Shown piece after piece: positions 23,838 to 33,105 of a stretch of DNA of 64,000 bases. The first letter of the stretch is position 1. Each line of letters opens with the position of its first letter. The notes beneath the pieces are model-generated. The model was not told where the DNA came from, did no database searches, and saw only the letters and a program-made list of their open reading frames with translations. The stretch covers positions 1-64,000 of the forward strand of contig NZ_JACOPV010000014.1 in the NCBI RefSeq assembly GCF_016881005.1, read 5' to 3'. Made by a program: the position numbers and the translations under genes. The stretch comes from Pseudomonas arcuscaelestis. Lineage in GTDB: Bacteria > Pseudomonadota > Gammaproteobacteria > Pseudomonadales > Pseudomonadaceae.

Positions 23838-24215
23838 TCAGAAGAAAATTTTATAGAGGCCGAACAAACCGAGCGCAACGAATATGTAGAATACGATCTG
23901 TACACCTTTCTTGGTGACTTTCTTATTGATGACTCCCAGCTCATCGAAAAAGTGAGAGACGAAAGTATTGGAATCAATATCCATTTGATCGCCGGTTTCC
24001 CAGAAAGCCGCAATAGCCTCTCCATGCTTAATACGTGCAAGATTGGCAGTCCGCTCATTACTGTCATCCAATTGAATCTGATCTTGGATGAAGCACTGCC
24101 ATGCCATGATGCGAGCCGTCTTTTCACCAAGCGAAGTAATTCGGTCAACTACCAAAGCTCGCTGGTGCAACTCACTGTTTACCTTTTGGATTCCATAAAG
24201 ATCAAGGTTTCTCAT
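23838..24215 (-). CDS. 125-residue tail-anchored membrane protein (element)
   Basis: ATG 24215 has GGAGG 4-5 nt upstream. A soluble helical part (residues 1-~100) ends in one hydrophobic helix (VQIVFYIFVALGLFGLYKIFF) at the very C-terminus, the layout of a tail-anchored inner-membrane protein with the N-domain in the cytoplasm. No family recognised. It lies between the integrase and Bro-N genes, 28 nt after the integrase stop, upstream of both phage-type promoters, so it is likely expressed from a host promoter. Confidence 0.65.
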   Translation of the reverse strand: MRNLDLYGIQKVNSELHQRALVVDRITSLGEKTARIMAWQCFIQDQIQLDDSNERTANLARIKHGEAIAAFWETGDQMDIDSNTFVSHFFDELGVINKKVTKKGVQIVFYIFVALGLFGLYKIFF

Positions 24216-24243
24216 AGCGCCTCCATTCGAAACCTTGATGATA

Positions 24244-25686
24244 TCACTTGGCTATCGAGAAGGCTTTCCCCAAAGCGTCAGCCATCCGCCCCACCTCCAC
24301 GGCACTCCCCGCCCCATAAACGTCATAGCTGATCGACCCCGAAGCGTGCCCCAAGATGGACTCAGCGGTGCCTACAGGAATCTCAGCGGCCTTCAAGGCA
24401 CCAGCCAGAGAGTGCCGTAGCGAATGGAAGGTTTGCGTCCGGTCAGCCTTCACGCCCAAGACATCACGGATCAGACCATTGAGCAGCTCGGAGAATCGCC
24501 CAGCGCCCAAGCTGAACAACCGAGAGTCAGCCCCTTGGACAAACTCAAGGAAAGCCTTCAGGTCGAAGCCGTAGGCGCCATCGGTCAACGGGATGACACG
24601 AAGCGCATTCTTGGTCTTGGCTGTTTTGCCATCGTTCCTATTGATGTCGATGACCCAAACATCCCCGATCTGCTTAACATCGGCCTTCGTTAGCTGCCTG
24701 AGTTCCTCGATACGAGTCCCAGCGATGACCCCAAGGGACAACGCCCAGCGCTGCCATGCGTCCACTGGCAGGGCCTTAGCGTAAGCCATAAGTGCCTTCA
24801 CCTGATCCTGAGAGAACGCCTTACGGGAGCTTTCAGCGCCCTTGGTTGGCTTCAGACCCTCAGTGAGCGCCTTGGTGAGATAGTCATTATTCACTGCCCA
24901 CTTCATCACAGTAGATAGCCGGGTCAGAATCTTCTTCACGGTAGAGGCAGTGCGGCCCTCAAGGAGCTTTGCCCTGAGGTTCTTCATGTCCTCCCGTGTG
25001 TGGTTCTTCATGTCCAAGTCACCGAGGATTTCGGAGATGGTCTTACAATCAGACGTTGTGTCTCGTACGGTTTTGGCCCCCGCATATTCCTTGTGCTCAT
25101 CCATGTACAACGCAGAGAGGGCCTTGAAGGTCAACGGCTCAGACGGTAATACAGATAGGGACGGAGACAGGGCCACTGGCGTGCCACAAGATTCACCCTT
25201 GAGGTCCCTAACGATCTCGACCAGCTTTCCCGGCCTCCCCTTCAGTCGCTCCTGAGCGGCTTCGATGATCTCCAGCGCCTTACCTACTGCCCTTTGCTGA
25301 TTAACGCTCAGGGGCAGCTTCGCGCTTGCCTCACGGAGAGCCTCATGGTGCTCGTCATGGATCATCTCGTAGGCGACCAGCGAGCTATCGCCGTGGGCCA
25401 TCGTCAGGCATGACTCAGCGATCTCAATGAGACGCTCACGGAGTTCCTCCCAAGTGGCCGCTGGGTTATCGAAGTGGTACGCCTTGAGGGTCGAGAGGAT
25501 TTCCTGCGAGATCGTCATAGCGGTGGCCTTGTCGGTGGTCCTGAGTGACAGCGTGAAGAAGCCTGTAGTGGTGCCTTGAGGGCGAAGGCGAAGGTAATAG
25601 CGACCAGACCGGCGATAGTGGTATGGCTTGGCGAGGGCAGTTTGTAACAGGTTTGTCCCAGTTTGGGAGCGTGGATTGATGGTCAT
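24244..25686 (-). CDS. int: Tyrosine integrase of the nadB-targeting element
   Basis: 480 residues. An N-terminal DUF6538-like start (YHYRRSGRYYLRLR), a SAM-like core-binding domain near residues 190-270, and a catalytic domain with Arg in GVIAGTRIEELRQL, His/Arg in HSLRHSLAGAL, and GH…Y in LGHASGSISYDVYG. ATG 25686 lies 43 nt from the right attachment core, pointing into the element, as usual for integrases beside attP. It explains insertion into the nadB 3' end. No excisionase gene is recognised. Confidence 0.92.
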   Translation of the reverse strand: MTINPRSQTGTNLLQTALAKPYHYRRSGRYYLRLRPQGTTTGFFTLSLRTTDKATAMTISQEILSTLKAYHFDNPAATWEELRERLIEIAESCLTMAHGDSSLVAYEMIHDEHHEALREASAKLPLSVNQQRAVGKALEIIEAAQERLKGRPGKLVEIVRDLKGESCGTPVALSPSLSVLPSEPLTFKALSALYMDEHKEYAGAKTVRDTTSDCKTISEILGDLDMKNHTREDMKNLRAKLLEGRTASTVKKILTRLSTVMKWAVNNDYLTKALTEGLKPTKGAESSRKAFSQDQVKALMAYAKALPVDAWQRWALSLGVIAGTRIEELRQLTKADVKQIGDVWVIDINRNDGKTAKTKNALRVIPLTDGAYGFDLKAFLEFVQGADSRLFSLGAGRFSELLNGLIRDVLGVKADRTQTFHSLRHSLAGALKAAEIPVGTAESILGHASGSISYDVYGAGSAVEVGRMADALGKAFSIAK

Positions 25687-25728
25687 CGGCTGAAACCCCT
25701 GTATCCATTGGGTTTAGCCTCATCACGT

Positions 25729-25747
25729 CGAGTTCTACAGCAACTAC
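25729..25747 (+). other. Right attachment-site core
   Basis: CGAGTTCTA-C-AGCAACTAC, partner of the core at 19133-19151. To the right the sequence is the displaced native end of nadB. Confidence 0.6.
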
Positions 25748-25921
25748 AAGGTAAGCCGTGACCTTATCGAGCTGCGCAACCTGGCCCAGGTGGCCGAGTT
25801 GATGATTCGCTGCGCCATGCAGCGCAAGGAAAGCCGAGGTCTGCATTACACCCTGGACTACCCAGGCATGCTTGACGAAGCACGCGACACTATTCTGCAG
25901 CCACCCACCTACGGCGACTGA
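25731..25921 (+). pseudogene. Displaced native 3' end of nadB
   Basis: In frame this reads FYSNYKVSRDLIELRNLAQV … HYTLDYPGMLDEARDTILQP and ends with TGA at 25919-25921. It is the host's original NadB C-terminus, cut off by the element; it has no start and no product is expected. Its last ~32 nt overlap the convergent ygfX 3' end, which supports it, rather than the left copy, as the ancestral neighbour. Confidence 0.92.
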
Positions 25922-26342
25922 ACTTCAGGCGCACGCGCAGGCGCCGGTGTTGCACCGGCTCCAGCGCGTCATAGGTAATGCACAGCCCCTGGCTCCAGCG
26001 CTGACCCGAAGGGCGATAGCGCAGCACAATCAAACCCGGTAGCGCCAGGCTATCGGGACGTAACTGCACTTTTTGCCAACCTTGGGCTCGGTTGAACAGG
26101 TGCCAGCCGTCACGGTCGCAGCGCAATCCGCTGACTGATTGAGGGTGACTTAGCAAGATTCGTCGGGGAATGGTCCATCCGGCGTGCAACAGGCACACGA
26201 CGCTACCGCCAACTCTTTGCCACCACGGAATTTCCAGCAGGCTCAACCCAAGCAAAGCCAGCAGCAGGCTGATCAGGTAGGCCGCCAGCAGGCTTTTCGA
26301 GCCTTGCCAGCGACCCTCGAAGCGTTCACTTGGGCTGGACAC
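25890..26342 (-). CDS. ygfX: YgfX/CptA-family membrane protein
   Basis: 150 residues from a GTG at 26342 (MSSPSERFEGRWQGSKSLLA…), overlapping the sdhE stop by 17 nt. Two closely spaced TM helices near residues 17-55 are followed by a cytoplasmic C-terminus (GLRCDRDGWHLF). The family partners SdhE and was reported as a toxin-like protein acting on cytoskeletal proteins in E. coli; that role is debated. The 3' end overlaps the displaced nadB end. Confidence 0.8.
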   Translation of the reverse strand: MSSPSERFEGRWQGSKSLLAAYLISLLLALLGLSLLEIPWWQRVGGSVVCLLHAGWTIPRRILLSHPQSVSGLRCDRDGWHLFNRAQGWQKVQLRPDSLALPGLIVLRYRPSGQRWSQGLCITYDALEPVQHRRLRVRLKFSRRRWVAAE

Positions 26343-26580
26343 GATCCAGGATGATGCGAACCATACGCTGCAGTTCTGGATCCTCGGACTCGCTGCGCTC
26401 CATGAACCAGCCGAACATGTCCTGGTCTTCACAACTGAGCAGGCGCTTGTACAAGTCACGATCTTCCTGGCTCAAAGTCGGGTAAACCTCGGCACTGAAA
26501 GGCACCAGCAATACGTCCAGCTCGAGCATGCCGCGCCGGCTGTGCCAAAAGAGCCGATTGAGTTCAGTTTGTTCGACCAT
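26326..26580 (-). CDS. sdhE: FAD assembly factor SdhE (CptB/YgfY)
   Basis: 84 residues with the family motif LFWHSRRGMLELDVLL (RGxxE near residues 16-20). SdhE helps attach FAD covalently to succinate dehydrogenase. It is translated together with ygfX and divergent from ygfZ, as in other gamma-proteobacteria. ATG 26580 has GGAGGG upstream. Confidence 0.93.
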   Translation of the reverse strand: MVEQTELNRLFWHSRRGMLELDVLLVPFSAEVYPTLSQEDRDLYKRLLSCEDQDMFGWFMERSESEDPELQRMVRIILDRVQPK

Positions 26581-26745
26581 GGAGCCCTCCTAAAATAGGC
26601 CGCCAGTATACAGAGCCAGCAGCCGGGAAACACGAGACGTTGGTCCGGACATGTGAGCAAATAATCATCGAGGCGTACCCTCAACTACCTATTTTGCCAA
26701 CAGCGCTCTATCATGGCCCTCAGTCTTACTACCCTGCGATGACTC

Positions 26746-27687
26746 ATGGCCGATTCCGCTTTTTTCTGCACGCTCTCCCACGAAGGCATCCTCGCCGTCC
26801 GCGGCTCGGACGCTGGCAAGTTCCTGCAAGGCCAACTGACCTGCAACATTAACTACCTCAACGACAGTACCAGCAGCCTGGGTGCGCGTTGCATGGTCAA
26901 GGGCCGAATGCAGTCGAGCTTTCGCATTCTTCCTGACGCCGACGGCTTTCTGCTGGCCATGGCCCGTGAGCTGCTCGAGCCACAACTTGCCGACCTGAAA
27001 AAGTACGCAGTGTTCTCCAAAGCCAAACTGACTGATGACAGCGACGCCTGGGTTCGCTTCGGCTTACAGGAGGGTGAACGGGCCCTGCAAGATCTGGGCA
27101 TCGAAGTACCTGCACAGATTGATGGCATAAGCCGCCACAACGGGCTGATTGCCATTGCCGTGTCGACCGGGCGCATCGAGCTATGGGTACCCGCCGAGCA
27201 AGCAGAACAGGTACATGCACAGTTAGCCGCCAAGCTTTCACAGGCAACGCTGAATGACTGGTTGTTGGGGCAGATTCGCGCAGGAATCGGCCAGGTCATG
27301 GCCCAGACTCGCGAGCTGTTCATTCCGCAGATGATCAACCTGCAGGCCGTCGGCGGCGTCAGCTTCAAGAAAGGCTGCTACACCGGTCAGGAAATCGTCG
27401 CCCGCATGCAATACCTGGGCAAACTCAAGCGACGCCAATACCGGGTGAGCTTGGCTGGCGAGAACGTGCCCGAGCCCGGTACCGAGATTTTTTCGCCTAC
27501 CCACGGCTCCTCGGTAGGTGAAGTGGTGCTGGCGGCACGCAGCACAGACGGAATCGAGCTCCTGGCGGTGCTGACCGCTGACGCTGTGCAAGACAATAAC
27601 CTGCACCTGGGCAGCCCGGAAGGCCCGAGTCTGGACCTGCTGTCCCTGCCCTATGAGCTGGATCGTGACCGCGAAATCCAGCGCTGA
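26746..27687 (+). CDS. ygfZ: Folate-binding Fe-S cluster protein YgfZ
   Basis: 313 residues with the hallmark KGCYTGQEIVARMQYLGKLKRR near residue 210 and the GcvT-like fold. YgfZ supports repair or assembly of iron-sulphur enzymes with tetrahydrofolate. The neighbouring sdhE fits the conserved linkage of these genes. Confidence 0.94.
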   Translation: MADSAFFCTLSHEGILAVRGSDAGKFLQGQLTCNINYLNDSTSSLGARCMVKGRMQSSFRILPDADGFLLAMARELLEPQLADLKKYAVFSKAKLTDDSDAWVRFGLQEGERALQDLGIEVPAQIDGISRHNGLIAIAVSTGRIELWVPAEQAEQVHAQLAAKLSQATLNDWLLGQIRAGIGQVMAQTRELFIPQMINLQAVGGVSFKKGCYTGQEIVARMQYLGKLKRRQYRVSLAGENVPEPGTEIFSPTHGSSVGEVVLAARSTDGIELLAVLTADAVQDNNLHLGSPEGPSLDLLSLPYELDRDREIQR

Positions 27688-27747
27688 GCCGGCCTCGTCC
27701 CGACGGTAGAACGCCGGGGCCCATTTGAATTGCGTTAGAGAGTCACC

Positions 27748-28557
27748 ATGAACAAGCTGGCCGAGACGGTCCAGGCCCAGTTGCTGGCCGCCATCGACAA
27801 CGATGACCTGGTGTTGCCGACCTTACCCGAGGTCGCCTTGAGCATTCGCGAGGCCGCCGAAGACAGCGAGATCAGCGTCAGCGCCTTGAGTAAAGTCATC
27901 GGCCGCGACACTGCCCTTACTGCTCGCCTGATCAAGGTAGTAAATAGCCCACTGCTGCGCGCCACAGTCGAAGTGACTGACTTGCAGACGGCCATTACCC
28001 GCCTCGGCATCAACTACAGCTGCAACCTGGCCGTGGGTCTGGTGATCGAGCAGATCTTCCACGCCCGTTCTGAGGTGGTAGAACAAAAAATGCGCGAAAT
28101 CTGGGCCAGTAGCCTGGAAGTGGCAGGTATCAGTTACGAACTCTGCTTGCGCTACACCCAACTCAAGCCTGACCAGGGCGCCCTCGCGGGGCTTGTTCAC
28201 CAGATCGGTGTGCTGCCCATCCTGATCTATGCCGAAGAGCACAACGAACTGCTCTCTGACCCGGTATGCCTGAACTATGTCATCGACCAGATCCATCCGG
28301 CACTCGGCGACAAGATTCTGAGCAGTTGGGAGTTTCCCGAACAACTGGTGAAGCTGCCTGGGCAGGTTCTCAACCTGGATCGCGGTAGTGATCGGGTCGA
28401 TTACGTTGATATTGTCCAGATTGCCCGGGCACTGAGCGCTGGCCCCGGCAAGTCTCGACCCTTGGCAGCCCTTCCGGCCTACCGCCACCTGGGGCTGCCT
28501 ACCGGCACCGAACTGGTGGCCAGCGACCTGCTCCAGGCCCGGGCAATGTTTCGTTAA
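27748..28557 (+). CDS. HDOD domain signalling protein
   Basis: 269 residues, nearly all one HDOD domain: LPTLPEVALSIREAAEDSEISVSALSKVIGRDTALTARLIKVVNSPL, then AITRLGINYSCNLAVGLVI. HDOD proteins are output or adaptor domains in signalling. It stands alone, 60 nt after ygfZ, and overlaps the convergent tctE by 4 nt. Its partner is unknown. Confidence 0.9.
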   Translation: MNKLAETVQAQLLAAIDNDDLVLPTLPEVALSIREAAEDSEISVSALSKVIGRDTALTARLIKVVNSPLLRATVEVTDLQTAITRLGINYSCNLAVGLVIEQIFHARSEVVEQKMREIWASSLEVAGISYELCLRYTQLKPDQGALAGLVHQIGVLPILIYAEEHNELLSDPVCLNYVIDQIHPALGDKILSSWEFPEQLVKLPGQVLNLDRGSDRVDYVDIVQIARALSAGPGKSRPLAALPAYRHLGLPTGTELVASDLLQARAMFR

Positions 28558-29933
28558 TCGCCGGTAAAACTGACGCGCACTTTCAACCCGCCTCCGTCGC
28601 CATCGTGAAGGCTGATTTTCGCCAAATGGGCGCGGCAGATTTCTCCGACAATCGCCAGGCCCAGGCCGGTCCCTTGCGCATTGCGGCGGTAGAAGCGCTC
28701 AAACACCCGCTCACGCTCATCCTCTGGAATCCCCGGGCCATCGTCCTCGACTTCCAGCACTCCCGGCGCGTAGACCCGCAAGATTACATTGCCGCCCTTG
28801 GGTGTATGAGCCAAGGCATTGTCCACCAGGTTGCTGAGCAACTCATTGAGTAACGTCGGCTCGCCACGCACATGCACCGGGGCTTCAGCCTCCAAGGCCA
28901 GCGCCACCCCGCGAGCGTAGGCCAGCGGCGCCATCGCCATCCCCAGTTCCCGTGCCAGTTGACTGAGGTCCAGCAGTTGCGCGCCGCCTTCGGCTATCGC
29001 CCGTGCACCGTTTTCCACTCGCGCCAGCGACAACAACTGATTGGCCAGGTGAGTCAGGCGGTCCGTGCCTTGAACCGCAGACTCCAGGGTATCGCGCCAG
29101 ACCTGCGGCTCATTCGAGCGCAGGCCCAACTCAACCCGGGCCTTGAGGGCCGCAAGAGGGGTGCGCAGTTCATGAGCGGCCTCGGCAATAAACTGCGCCT
29201 GACGCTCGAACTGTTCACGTAGCCGCTCGGTAAAGTGGTTCAAGGCGCGCACCAGTGGGCTCAGCTCACGCTGCACCTCGACCAGCGGCAAGGCGCGCAG
29301 GTCGTCGGGCTGACGCTCCTCGACGGCGCCACGCAAGCGCTCCAACGGACGCAATGCAGCGCTTACGGCAAACCACACCAGCATCAATGCGCCGAGTGCC
29401 AGCATGCCCAGACGCAGCAAGGTATCGGCCATCAGACTACGGGCCATGCGCACCCGCGCCTCTTCGGTTTCTGCCACACGAATTTCGGCCATGCCATTCA
29501 TGTTCGGCTCACTGACGGCCTTGAGCAGACTGACTACGCGCACATCCTGCCCCAAGTAGCGCGCATTGTAGAACCGAGCCAGCGCCGGGTAGTCATCGGT
29601 GCGTGGCGTGCCGGGTGGTGGCGCGGGGAGGTTTTCATAGCCGGAGATCAGGCGCTGATGAATGTCATTGACCTGGTAGTAGATACGGCCGGCGCTGTCG
29701 TAGGCAAAAGTATCCAGGGCCACATAGGGCACATCGGCGCTGAGCGTGCCATCGCGCTGTGACAAGCCGGCAGCGATGGTGCGCGCCGAAGCCAGCAGGG
29801 TTCGATCATAGGCAGTGTCGGCAGCTTCGCGACCGTTCCAGTAGGCACTGAGCCCGCTGGCGAGCATCAACACCACCAGCAGCAGCGCCAGGTTCCATAC
29901 CAAGCGCCCGCGCAGGCTGCCACTGTCACGCAT
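28554..29933 (-). CDS. tctE: Sensor histidine kinase TctE (tricarboxylate)
   Basis: 459 residues from ATG 29933. Order: TM ~11-30, periplasmic domain, TM ~172-192, HAMP, HisKA with His254 (FIAEAAHELRTPLAALKAR), HATPase (NELLSNLVDNALAHT, DDGPGIP, GTGLGLAIV). The periplasmic domain of TctE senses citrate-like acids. It overlaps tctD by 8 nt and is divergent from the porin/transporter genes it should control. Confidence 0.88.
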   Translation of the reverse strand: MRDSGSLRGRLVWNLALLLVVLMLASGLSAYWNGREAADTAYDRTLLASARTIAAGLSQRDGTLSADVPYVALDTFAYDSAGRIYYQVNDIHQRLISGYENLPAPPPGTPRTDDYPALARFYNARYLGQDVRVVSLLKAVSEPNMNGMAEIRVAETEEARVRMARSLMADTLLRLGMLALGALMLVWFAVSAALRPLERLRGAVEERQPDDLRALPLVEVQRELSPLVRALNHFTERLREQFERQAQFIAEAAHELRTPLAALKARVELGLRSNEPQVWRDTLESAVQGTDRLTHLANQLLSLARVENGARAIAEGGAQLLDLSQLARELGMAMAPLAYARGVALALEAEAPVHVRGEPTLLNELLSNLVDNALAHTPKGGNVILRVYAPGVLEVEDDGPGIPEDERERVFERFYRRNAQGTGLGLAIVGEICRAHLAKISLHDGDGGGLKVRVSFTGD

Positions 29934-30597
29934 CGCGGTGCTCGAGCAGGTAACCGAGCCCCCTGAAGGTGACGATGACGACGGCATGACCATCGAGCTT
30001 CTTGCGCAGGCGATGGATGTAAATCTCGATGGCATCGGCGCTGGCTTCCTCATCCAGGCCGAACACCTGGGCGGCCAGTTGCTCTTTGCTCATCACCCGC
30101 CCAGGACGCGCAATCAAGGCTTCGAGCACCGCCTGCTCGCGCGAGGTCAAGGTCAGCAGATCATCATCGAGGGTGAAGCGCCGAGTATCGAGGTCATAGA
30201 CCAGCGGCCCGCAGCGTTGCTGGCGCTCGCCACCGAGTACGCTACGACGCAGCAAGGCCTTGACCCGCGCTTCAAGCTCAGTGAGCTCGAACGGCTTGGC
30301 CAGGTAGTCATCGGCGCCCAGGTTCAAGCCGTGAACCCGATCCTTGACGTCACTGCGTGCTGTCAACATCAACACCGGTACGGTCTTGCCGCGTGCACGC
30401 AGGCGTGCGAGCACCTCGAAGCCGTCCATGCGCGGCAGCCCCACATCGAGCACCGCCACTGCATATTCCTCGCTGGCCAACGCCAGGTCAGCAGCCACGC
30501 CATCATGCAGCACGTCCACTGTCAGCCCCGTGCTCTTGAGCGCCTGGGCCACGCTCTCAGCTAGCTGCAGATGATCTTCTACAAGCAGCACACGCAT
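29926..30597 (-). CDS. tctD: Response regulator TctD
   Basis: 223 residues. Receiver with Asp51 (LDVGLPRMDG) and Lys in LAKPFELTELEARVKALLRR; winged-helix C-terminus ending TFRGLGYLLEHRDA. Divergent from opdH-tctCBA; in P. aeruginosa TctD-TctE regulate opdH and tctCBA. The 203-nt divergent region presumably holds its sites; I could not define one. Confidence 0.9.
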   Translation of the reverse strand: MRVLLVEDHLQLAESVAQALKSTGLTVDVLHDGVAADLALASEEYAVAVLDVGLPRMDGFEVLARLRARGKTVPVLMLTARSDVKDRVHGLNLGADDYLAKPFELTELEARVKALLRRSVLGGERQQRCGPLVYDLDTRRFTLDDDLLTLTSREQAVLEALIARPGRVMSKEQLAAQVFGLDEEASADAIEIYIHRLRKKLDGHAVVIVTFRGLGYLLEHRDA

Positions 30598-30800
30598 TGT
30601 TTTTTCTCCTGTCAGGTCCAGGTCAATGGCGCGGAGTGTACAGCCGACTGCTCGCCTGTGAAGCCTTGGTAACGATGAAAAGCAGTTGAAAGGTTAGTGA
30701 AAGGTTCAGCCCCTAGCATCCTCTCACGGCTCACTCTGCTTGCCGTACAACCGAACCTTGAAGTTCGAACTAATAAGAACAAAAACGGAGTTACTCGACG

Positions 30801-32090
30801 ATGCTGTCCATGCAGCCACAGGCCCATGTGCCTACCCGCCGTTTGCCTACCCGCCAGTCCGCCGTTGTCAGCGCCCTCGCCCTTGCCGGCGTCGCGCCAA
30901 TGAGTCAAGCCGCCTTCTTCGATGACAGCAAGGCAACCTTCGAAACCCGCAACATGTATTTCAATCGCGACTTTCGCGATGGCACCAGTGCCCAACAGTC
31001 CAAGCGTGATGAGTGGGCCCAGGGCTTCATGCTCAACTTTGAGTCCGGCTATACCGATGGCACTGTAGGCTTTGGCCTGGATGCCCTTGGCATGCTCGGC
31101 ATCAAGCTCGACTCCAGCCCCGACCGCGCAGGCAGCGGTTTGCTGCCCACCCACGACAACGGTCGCGCAGCCGATGAATATTCCAAGCTTGGCCTGACCG
31201 GCAAGGTCAAGATTTCCGCCACCGAACTCAAAGTCGGCACCTTGATGCCCGAGCTGCCCACTTTGCAGCCAAACGACGGTCGTATCCTGCCGCAAACCTT
31301 TGAAGGCGGTCTGCTGACCTCAGGCGAAATCAAGAACCTGACGTTTACAGGCGGCCGCCTGGAAAAAGCCAAGGATCGCGACAGTACCGACAATCAGGAC
31401 ATCGCCCTGAATAACAAGAACAGTCGCTTTCTAGGCACTGTTGCCGGCAACCACTTCGACATGGCTGGCCTGGATTACAAGTTCACCGACAAGATTACCG
31501 GTAGCTACCATTGGGCTCAGCTCGACGATGTCTACCGCCAGCACTTCGTCGGCATGCTCGCCAGTCAGCCTTGGGGGCCGGGCACGTTTGGCGCCGACCT
31601 GCGCATGGCCTTCAGTGATGACCAAGGTCAGGCCCGCGGCGGTGCGATCGACAACACTGCGCTCAACGGCATGCTCAGCTACAGCCTTCTGGGCCACAAG
31701 CTCAGTGCCGGCTACCAGCACCTGTCAGGCGATACCGCCTTCCCTTATGTCGACGGCGCTGATCCTTACCTGGTCAACTTCGTCCAGATCAACGACTTTG
31801 CCGGCGCCGACGAGCGCTCCTGGCAAGCCCGTTACGACTACGACTTTGCCAAACTGGGAATCCCTGGCCTGACCTTCATGACCCGCTACATCAGCGGCGA
31901 TAATGTCAGCCTGGCCGATGGCGGTGAAGGCAAGGAATGGGAGCGCAATACCGAATTCAAGTATGTGGTGCAAAGTGGCGCTCTGAAAAACGTCGCCGTG
32001 CGCCTGCGCAACGCAACATTCCGTTCGAACTTTGCCCGTGATGCGGACGAGGTAAGACTGCTGGTGAGTTACAGCCTTGCACTGTGGTAA
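30801..32090 (+). CDS. opdH: OprD-family porin, OpdH-like (tricarboxylate uptake)
   Basis: 429 residues with a long signal region (SAVVSALALAGVAPMSQA) and the OprD start AAFFDDSKATFETRNMYFNRDFRDG. Later motifs include YKFTDKITGSYHWAQLDD and the C-terminal aromatic end (LVSYSLALW) typical of outer-membrane barrels. Upstream of tctCBA and divergent from tctDE, hence OpdH. ATG 30810 is an alternative start. Confidence 0.88.
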   Translation: MLSMQPQAHVPTRRLPTRQSAVVSALALAGVAPMSQAAFFDDSKATFETRNMYFNRDFRDGTSAQQSKRDEWAQGFMLNFESGYTDGTVGFGLDALGMLGIKLDSSPDRAGSGLLPTHDNGRAADEYSKLGLTGKVKISATELKVGTLMPELPTLQPNDGRILPQTFEGGLLTSGEIKNLTFTGGRLEKAKDRDSTDNQDIALNNKNSRFLGTVAGNHFDMAGLDYKFTDKITGSYHWAQLDDVYRQHFVGMLASQPWGPGTFGADLRMAFSDDQGQARGGAIDNTALNGMLSYSLLGHKLSAGYQHLSGDTAFPYVDGADPYLVNFVQINDFAGADERSWQARYDYDFAKLGIPGLTFMTRYISGDNVSLADGGEGKEWERNTEFKYVVQSGALKNVAVRLRNATFRSNFARDADEVRLLVSYSLALW

Positions 32091-32124
32091 TCCCCGATAA
32101 CAATAACGCTCACGGAGATCGACG

Positions 32125-33105
32125 ATGACCTTTTCACTGCGCCGCATTGCCCTCGCCACCGCCTGCTTGATGCTCGCCGGCCAAGCCCTGGCAGCCGAAC
32201 CGAAACGCCCGGAATGTATTGCCCCCGCCTCGCCCGGCGGTGGCTTCGACCTGACCTGCAAGTTGGTGCAAAGCGCCCTGGTCAACGAGAAGATTCTCAG
32301 CAAACCCATGCGCGTGACCTACATGCCCGGCGGTGTCGGCGCGGTCGCCTACAACGCAGTGGTTGCCCAGCGTCCTGCGGACGCCGGCACCCTGGTGGCC
32401 TGGTCCAGCGGTTCGCTGCTCAATCTGGCCCAGGGCAAGTTCGGCCGCTTTGACGAAAATGCCGTGCGCTGGTTGGCGGCGGTCGGCACCAGTTATGGCG
32501 CCATCGCGGTGAAAAACGACTCGCCCTACAAAACCCTCGATGACCTGGTAGCGGCGCTGAAAAAAGATCCGAGCAAAGTGGTGATCGGCTCTGGCGGTAC
32601 CGTCGGCAGCCAGGACTGGATGCAGACCGCGCTGATCGCCAAAGCCGCCGGTATCAACCCGCGCGATCTTCGTTATGTCGCCCTTGAAGGCGGTGGCGAA
32701 ATTGCCACGGCGCTGTTGGGTGGGCACATCCAGGTCGGCAGTACCGACATCTCCGACTCCATGCCGCATATCCAGAGTGGTGACATGCGTCTGTTGGCAG
32801 TGTTCGCCGAAACCCGGCTGGACGAGCCGGAAATGAAGAACATTCCTACCGCCAAGGAGCAAGGCTACGACATCGTCTGGCCGGTGGTGCGCGGCTTCTA
32901 TCTGGGGCCAAAAGTCACGGATGAAGAGTACGACTGGTGGAAAGCTTCGTTCGACAAACTGCTGGCCTCCGAAGAGTTCGCCAAGCTGCGTGACCAGCGC
33001 GAACTGTTCCCCTTTGCCATGACCGGCGCCGAGTTGGACACCTATGTGAAAAAACAGGTGGCTGATTACAAGGCCCTGGCCAAGGAATTCGGGCTGATCC
33101 AGTAA
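32125..33105 (+). CDS. tctC: Tripartite tricarboxylate transporter solute-binding protein TctC
   Basis: 326 residues with a signal peptide (ATACLMLAGQALA). Bug-family fold: PECIAPASPGGGFDLTCKLVQSAL at the N-terminus and SGGTVGSQDWMQTALIAKAAGI near residue 155. It binds citrate or related acids in the periplasm and delivers them to TctAB. 34 nt after opdH. Confidence 0.93.
   Translation: MTFSLRRIALATACLMLAGQALAAEPKRPECIAPASPGGGFDLTCKLVQSALVNEKILSKPMRVTYMPGGVGAVAYNAVVAQRPADAGTLVAWSSGSLLNLAQGKFGRFDENAVRWLAAVGTSYGAIAVKNDSPYKTLDDLVAALKKDPSKVVIGSGGTVGSQDWMQTALIAKAAGINPRDLRYVALEGGGEIATALLGGHIQVGSTDISDSMPHIQSGDMRLLAVFAETRLDEPEMKNIPTAKEQGYDIVWPVVRGFYLGPKVTDEEYDWWKASFDKLLASEEFAKLRDQRELFPFAMTGAELDTYVKKQVADYKALAKEFGLIQ

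Larger units (their letters stand above)
19133..25747. mobile_element. 6.6-kb integrated element in nadB 3' end; candidate satellite of T7-like phage
   Basis: Bounded by two copies of the nadB 3' region: the functional one at left, a displaced fragment at right. The offset is 6596 nt for both a 19-nt core (1 mismatch) and an internal 14-nt identical block (19182-19195 and 25778-25791). A tyrosine integrase adjoins the right end. All genes are on the minus strand: int, tail-anchored protein, Bro-N, AT-hook protein, unknowns, possible capsid-like protein, Rha and two small proteins. Two sites match the gh-1 phage RNA polymerase promoter core. No terminase, portal, tail, lysis or replication gene is seen, so it is too small for a prophage. 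I infer a helper-dependent satellite or phage-triggered defence island. Confidence 0.85.

Noticed and set aside
19133..25747. Complete prophage
   Set aside because: Only 6.6 kb, without terminase, portal, tail, lysis or replication genes.
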